From contig JAEZHP010000051.1 of NCBI GenBank assembly GCA_023416515.1, forward strand, positions 1 to 29,511: 29,511 nucleotides of DNA, read 5' to 3'. Origin of the DNA: Pseudomonadota bacterium (GTDB taxonomy: Bacteria > Pseudomonadota > Alphaproteobacteria > Sphingomonadales > Sphingomonadaceae). The notes beneath the pieces are model-generated. The model ran no database searches and was not told the DNA's origin. It was given only the letters and a program-made list of their open reading frames with translations. Numbering within the stretch: position 1 is the stretch's first letter; each line of letters opens with the position of its first letter. Both the position numbers and the translations under genes were made by a program. This document shows, one piece after another, positions 27,690 through 29,511 of the stretch.

Positions 27690-28856
27690 CTACGCCGCCC
27701 CAATAAGCTCGCGCCCGATCAGCATCCGCCGGATCTCGTTCGTCCCAGCGCCGATGTCGAGGAGCTTGGCGTCGCGCATGTAGCGCTCGACCGGCCAGTC
27801 CTTGGTGTAGCCCGCGCCGCCCAGCGCCTGGATCGCCTCGAGGCTCACCTTCACCGCGCTCTCCGACGCCAGCAGGATCGCGCCCGCCGCGTCGAACCGG
27901 GTCGTCTTCCCCGCGTCGCAATTCTTCGCGACGGTGTAGACGTAGGCGCGCGCCGAATTGAGCGCGACATACATGTCCGCGACCTTGGCCTGGATGAGCT
28001 GGAACGCGCCGATCGGCTTGCCGAACTGCTTGCGCTCGCGGACGTAGGGCAGGACCACGTCGAGGCAGGCCTGCATGATGCCGAGCTGGATTCCGGCGAG
28101 CACGGTGCGCTCATAGTCGAGCCCGCTCATCAGCACTCCGACTCCGCCGTTGAGCGGCCCCATCACATTCTCTTCGGGAACGAAGCAGTCGTTGAAGGTC
28201 AGCTCAGCGGTCGGCGATCCGCGCATGCCCATCTTGTCGAGCTTCTGGCCGATCCCGAAGCCCTCGAAGCCCTTTTCGATGATGAAGGTGGTGATCCCGC
28301 GGCTGCCCTCGCCGGTCTTGGCGTAGACGACGAGCGTGTCGGCATAGGCCGCGTTGGTGATCCAGAACTTCGTCCCGTTGAGGACATAGCCGCCCTCGGC
28401 CTTCTCGGCCTTCAGTTTCATGGAAACCACGTCCGAGCCCGCGCCCGCCTCGCTCATCGCGAGCGACCCGACATGCTCGCCGCTGATCAGCTTGGGGAGG
28501 TACTTCGCCTTCTGCTCGGCATCGGCCCAGCGCCGGATCTGGTTGACGCACAGGTTCGAGTGAGCGCCGTATGACAGCCCGATCGAGGCCGACGCCCGCG
28601 CCACCTCCTCCTGAGCAACGACATGTTCGAGATAGCCGAGCCCGAGCCCGCCGTCCGCCTCGTCGACGGTGATCCCGTGAAGGCCGAGCGCGCCCATCTC
28701 CGGCCACAGCTCGGTCGGGAACCAATCCTCCTCGTCGATTCTGGCGGCGAGCGGCGCGATCCGCTCCTGTGCGAAGCGCTGGGTGGTGTCGCGGATCGTG
28801 TCGGCCATCTCGCCGAGCGCGAAGTCGAGCCCCCCGCCCATGATAGCATCGGACAT
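27690..28856 (-). CDS. ivd: Isovaleryl-CoA dehydrogenase
   Basis: 388 aa from the ATG at 28856 with GGGAG 6 bases upstream. Acyl-CoA dehydrogenase family: FAD-binding WITNAAYADTLVVYAKT region, MSEAGAGSDVVSMKL, KMGMRGSPTAELTFNDCFVP, and the C-terminal YMRDAKLLDIGAGTNEIRR. The catalytic Glu249 lies in GLDYERTVLAG, the position used by isovaleryl-CoA dehydrogenase; most other acyl-CoA dehydrogenases carry it near the C-terminus. It oxidises isovaleryl-CoA to 3-methylcrotonyl-CoA, the substrate of the carboxylase encoded nearby (LiuA-type). It lies 56 bases after the cytochrome gene on the same strand. Confidence 0.95.
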   Translation of the reverse strand: MSDAIMGGGLDFALGEMADTIRDTTQRFAQERIAPLAARIDEEDWFPTELWPEMGALGLHGITVDEADGGLGLGYLEHVVAQEEVARASASIGLSYGAHSNLCVNQIRRWADAEQKAKYLPKLISGEHVGSLAMSEAGAGSDVVSMKLKAEKAEGGYVLNGTKFWITNAAYADTLVVYAKTGEGSRGITTFIIEKGFEGFGIGQKLDKMGMRGSPTAELTFNDCFVPEENVMGPLNGGVGVLMSGLDYERTVLAGIQLGIMQACLDVVLPYVRERKQFGKPIGAFQLIQAKVADMYVALNSARAYVYTVAKNCDAGKTTRFDAAGAILLASESAVKVSLEAIQALGGAGYTKDWPVERYMRDAKLLDIGAGTNEIRRMLIGRELIGAA

Positions 28857-28912
28857 TTCGTTCTCCCTTTCGGCGCGCCCTAGCAGAGCCGGAAATGCGC
28901 CGACAAGGAGGC

Positions 28913-29332
28913 CTAGCCCCGCTCTCCCGAATGGTGATGGGGCGCCGCCGCGGGAGTGCCAGGCGCAGACGCCGGCTCCGCCTCGCCGCGGTGGCAGGTG
29001 AAGCAGCTGACCCGCGGCTCGCCGAGACCCTGGATCTCCGGAAGAAGCTCGCGGTTGAGCCGCTGGGTCATGCGCAACATCCCGCGCGCGATATTCTTGT
29101 GCCCGTTGGCGTCGGAGGCGAAGTCGCCCTGCACGTGGCAATAGCTGCACTGCACCCCGAGCGCCCTGGTGAACGACTGCATCACCTGGATGAGCTCGGC
29201 CCTCGGCATGTCGCGCGGAAGAACCTGAAGGTTGCGCTCGGGCGGCGGGGTCGGCGCGGGCGCCGGCTGGGCGAAGGCGACGGAACCGGCCAATGCGACG
29301 GCCGCGGCGGAAAGAGCGAGACGGCTGATCAT
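28913..29332 (-). CDS. Exported di-haem cytochrome c, reaction-centre cytochrome-like
   Basis: 139 aa. Signal peptide ISRLALSAAAVALAGSVAFA with cleavage after AFA. Two haem c sites: CSYCH (Cys62, Cys65, His66) and CFTCH (Cys110, Cys113, His114). The pattern NLQVLPRDMPRAELIQVMQ, FTRALGVQCSYCHV and ARGMLRMTQRLN resembles the small proteins annotated after the photosynthetic reaction centre cytochrome subunit. This copy is far too short to be the tetrahaem subunit and no photosynthesis genes are nearby. It is probably a periplasmic electron carrier; the partner is unknown. Met88 or Met91 could be a haem ligand. The tail is rich in Ala, Pro and His. No strong ribosome site is seen. Confidence 0.88.
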   Translation of the reverse strand: MISRLALSAAAVALAGSVAFAQPAPAPTPPPERNLQVLPRDMPRAELIQVMQSFTRALGVQCSYCHVQGDFASDANGHKNIARGMLRMTQRLNRELLPEIQGLGEPRVSCFTCHRGEAEPASAPGTPAAAPHHHSGERG

Positions 29333-29402
29333 CCCGCCAGCCTAATACAGTCTTCGCGGTTTGAATACGCCCCCGTCACGGCCTATGTGCGCCCCATAAA
29401 CT

Positions 29403-29511
29403 CCTCCCCGGCACGGGGAGGGGGACAATGCGAAGCATGGTGGAGGGGGCCCTCCACCCGAGCAGCAGCTCGCCGCCCCCTCCGTCAGCGCTTCGCGCTG
29501 CCACCTCCCCG
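29403..29511 (+). repeat. Dispersed modular palindromic repeat, copy D, cut by the window end
   Basis: It starts CCTCCCCGGCACGGGGAGGG as in copy A, has the CAATGCGAAGCATGG hairpin of copy C, then GTGGAGGGGG, a spacer with AGCAGCAGCTCG, CCCCCTCCGTCAGCGCTTCG, and ends at GCCACCTCCCCG. By comparison with copy A about 12 to 20 bases are missing. The flanking bases here are not AT. Confidence 0.88.

Noticed and set aside
28913..29332. Photosynthesis gene
   Set aside because: The cytochrome resembles a part of the reaction-centre subunit but has only two haem sites and no photosynthesis genes around it.

Overview
The window is high-GC DNA from an alphaproteobacterium, most likely a sphingomonad (order Sphingomonadales). 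The grounds are the GC-rich tightly overlapped operons, the gene set (a gspC-D-E-F-G-L-M-N type II secretion block, a leucine-degradation block, an M13 lipoprotein peptidase) and dispersed palindromic repeats of a kind common in that group. This is recognition from the sequence, not a database match. The first 46 bases are not genomic: they read as an Illumina Nextera i5 adapter with an 8-base index. The last ~109 bases lie inside a dispersed repeat. The window therefore looks like one complete assembly contig.

Layout. (1) 47-960: a truncated small gene with a sigma-54-like promoter, a palindromic repeat, a small hydrophilic protein gene with a perfect GGAAC-N16-CGTT general-stress promoter, and a small membrane protein gene. 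(2) 1057-7405 (minus): a four-gene operon with an ATP-dependent 5-oxoprolinase-type HyuA-HyuB fusion, DUF969 and DUF979 membrane proteins, and a DUF2891 protein. It is probably a pyroglutamate uptake and hydrolysis unit. (3) 7506-9012 (plus): a YihY/BrkB-family membrane protein and an unknown 148-aa protein. (4) 9022-9738 (minus): an exported repeat-containing protein, possibly linked to the secretion system. (5) 9854-18306 (minus): gspC, D, E, F, G, L, M, N with overlapping start and stop codons. The minor pseudopilin genes gspH, I, J and K are absent between gspG and gspL. (6) 18544-24889 (minus): methylcrotonyl-CoA carboxylase subunits, a low-GC unknown gene wedged between them, a MaoC hydratase, a CitE-like CoA-ester lyase and the prepilin peptidase gspO. 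(7) 24987-29332: a small membrane protein, a plus-strand M13 lipoprotein peptidase, isovaleryl-CoA dehydrogenase and a di-haem cytochrome c.

How the genes work together. Isovaleryl-CoA dehydrogenase and methylcrotonyl-CoA carboxylase catalyse consecutive steps of leucine/isovalerate breakdown. GspO processes pseudopilins such as GspG for the type II secretion machine. The 5-oxoprolinase operon would import and open pyroglutamate to glutamate.

The most unusual feature is that palindromic repeats sit in frame inside protein-coding genes. Two copies of a 132-bp (44-codon) element lie in the DUF969 gene and in the 5-oxoprolinase gene, read in the same element frame. A copy of a second family lies in the leader of gspG. 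This parallels the palindromic elements known inside Rickettsia genes. Other points are the low-GC gene inside the carboxylase operon, an EF-hand-like loop in GspD, and repeats acting as likely terminators or sitting next to ribosome binding sites.
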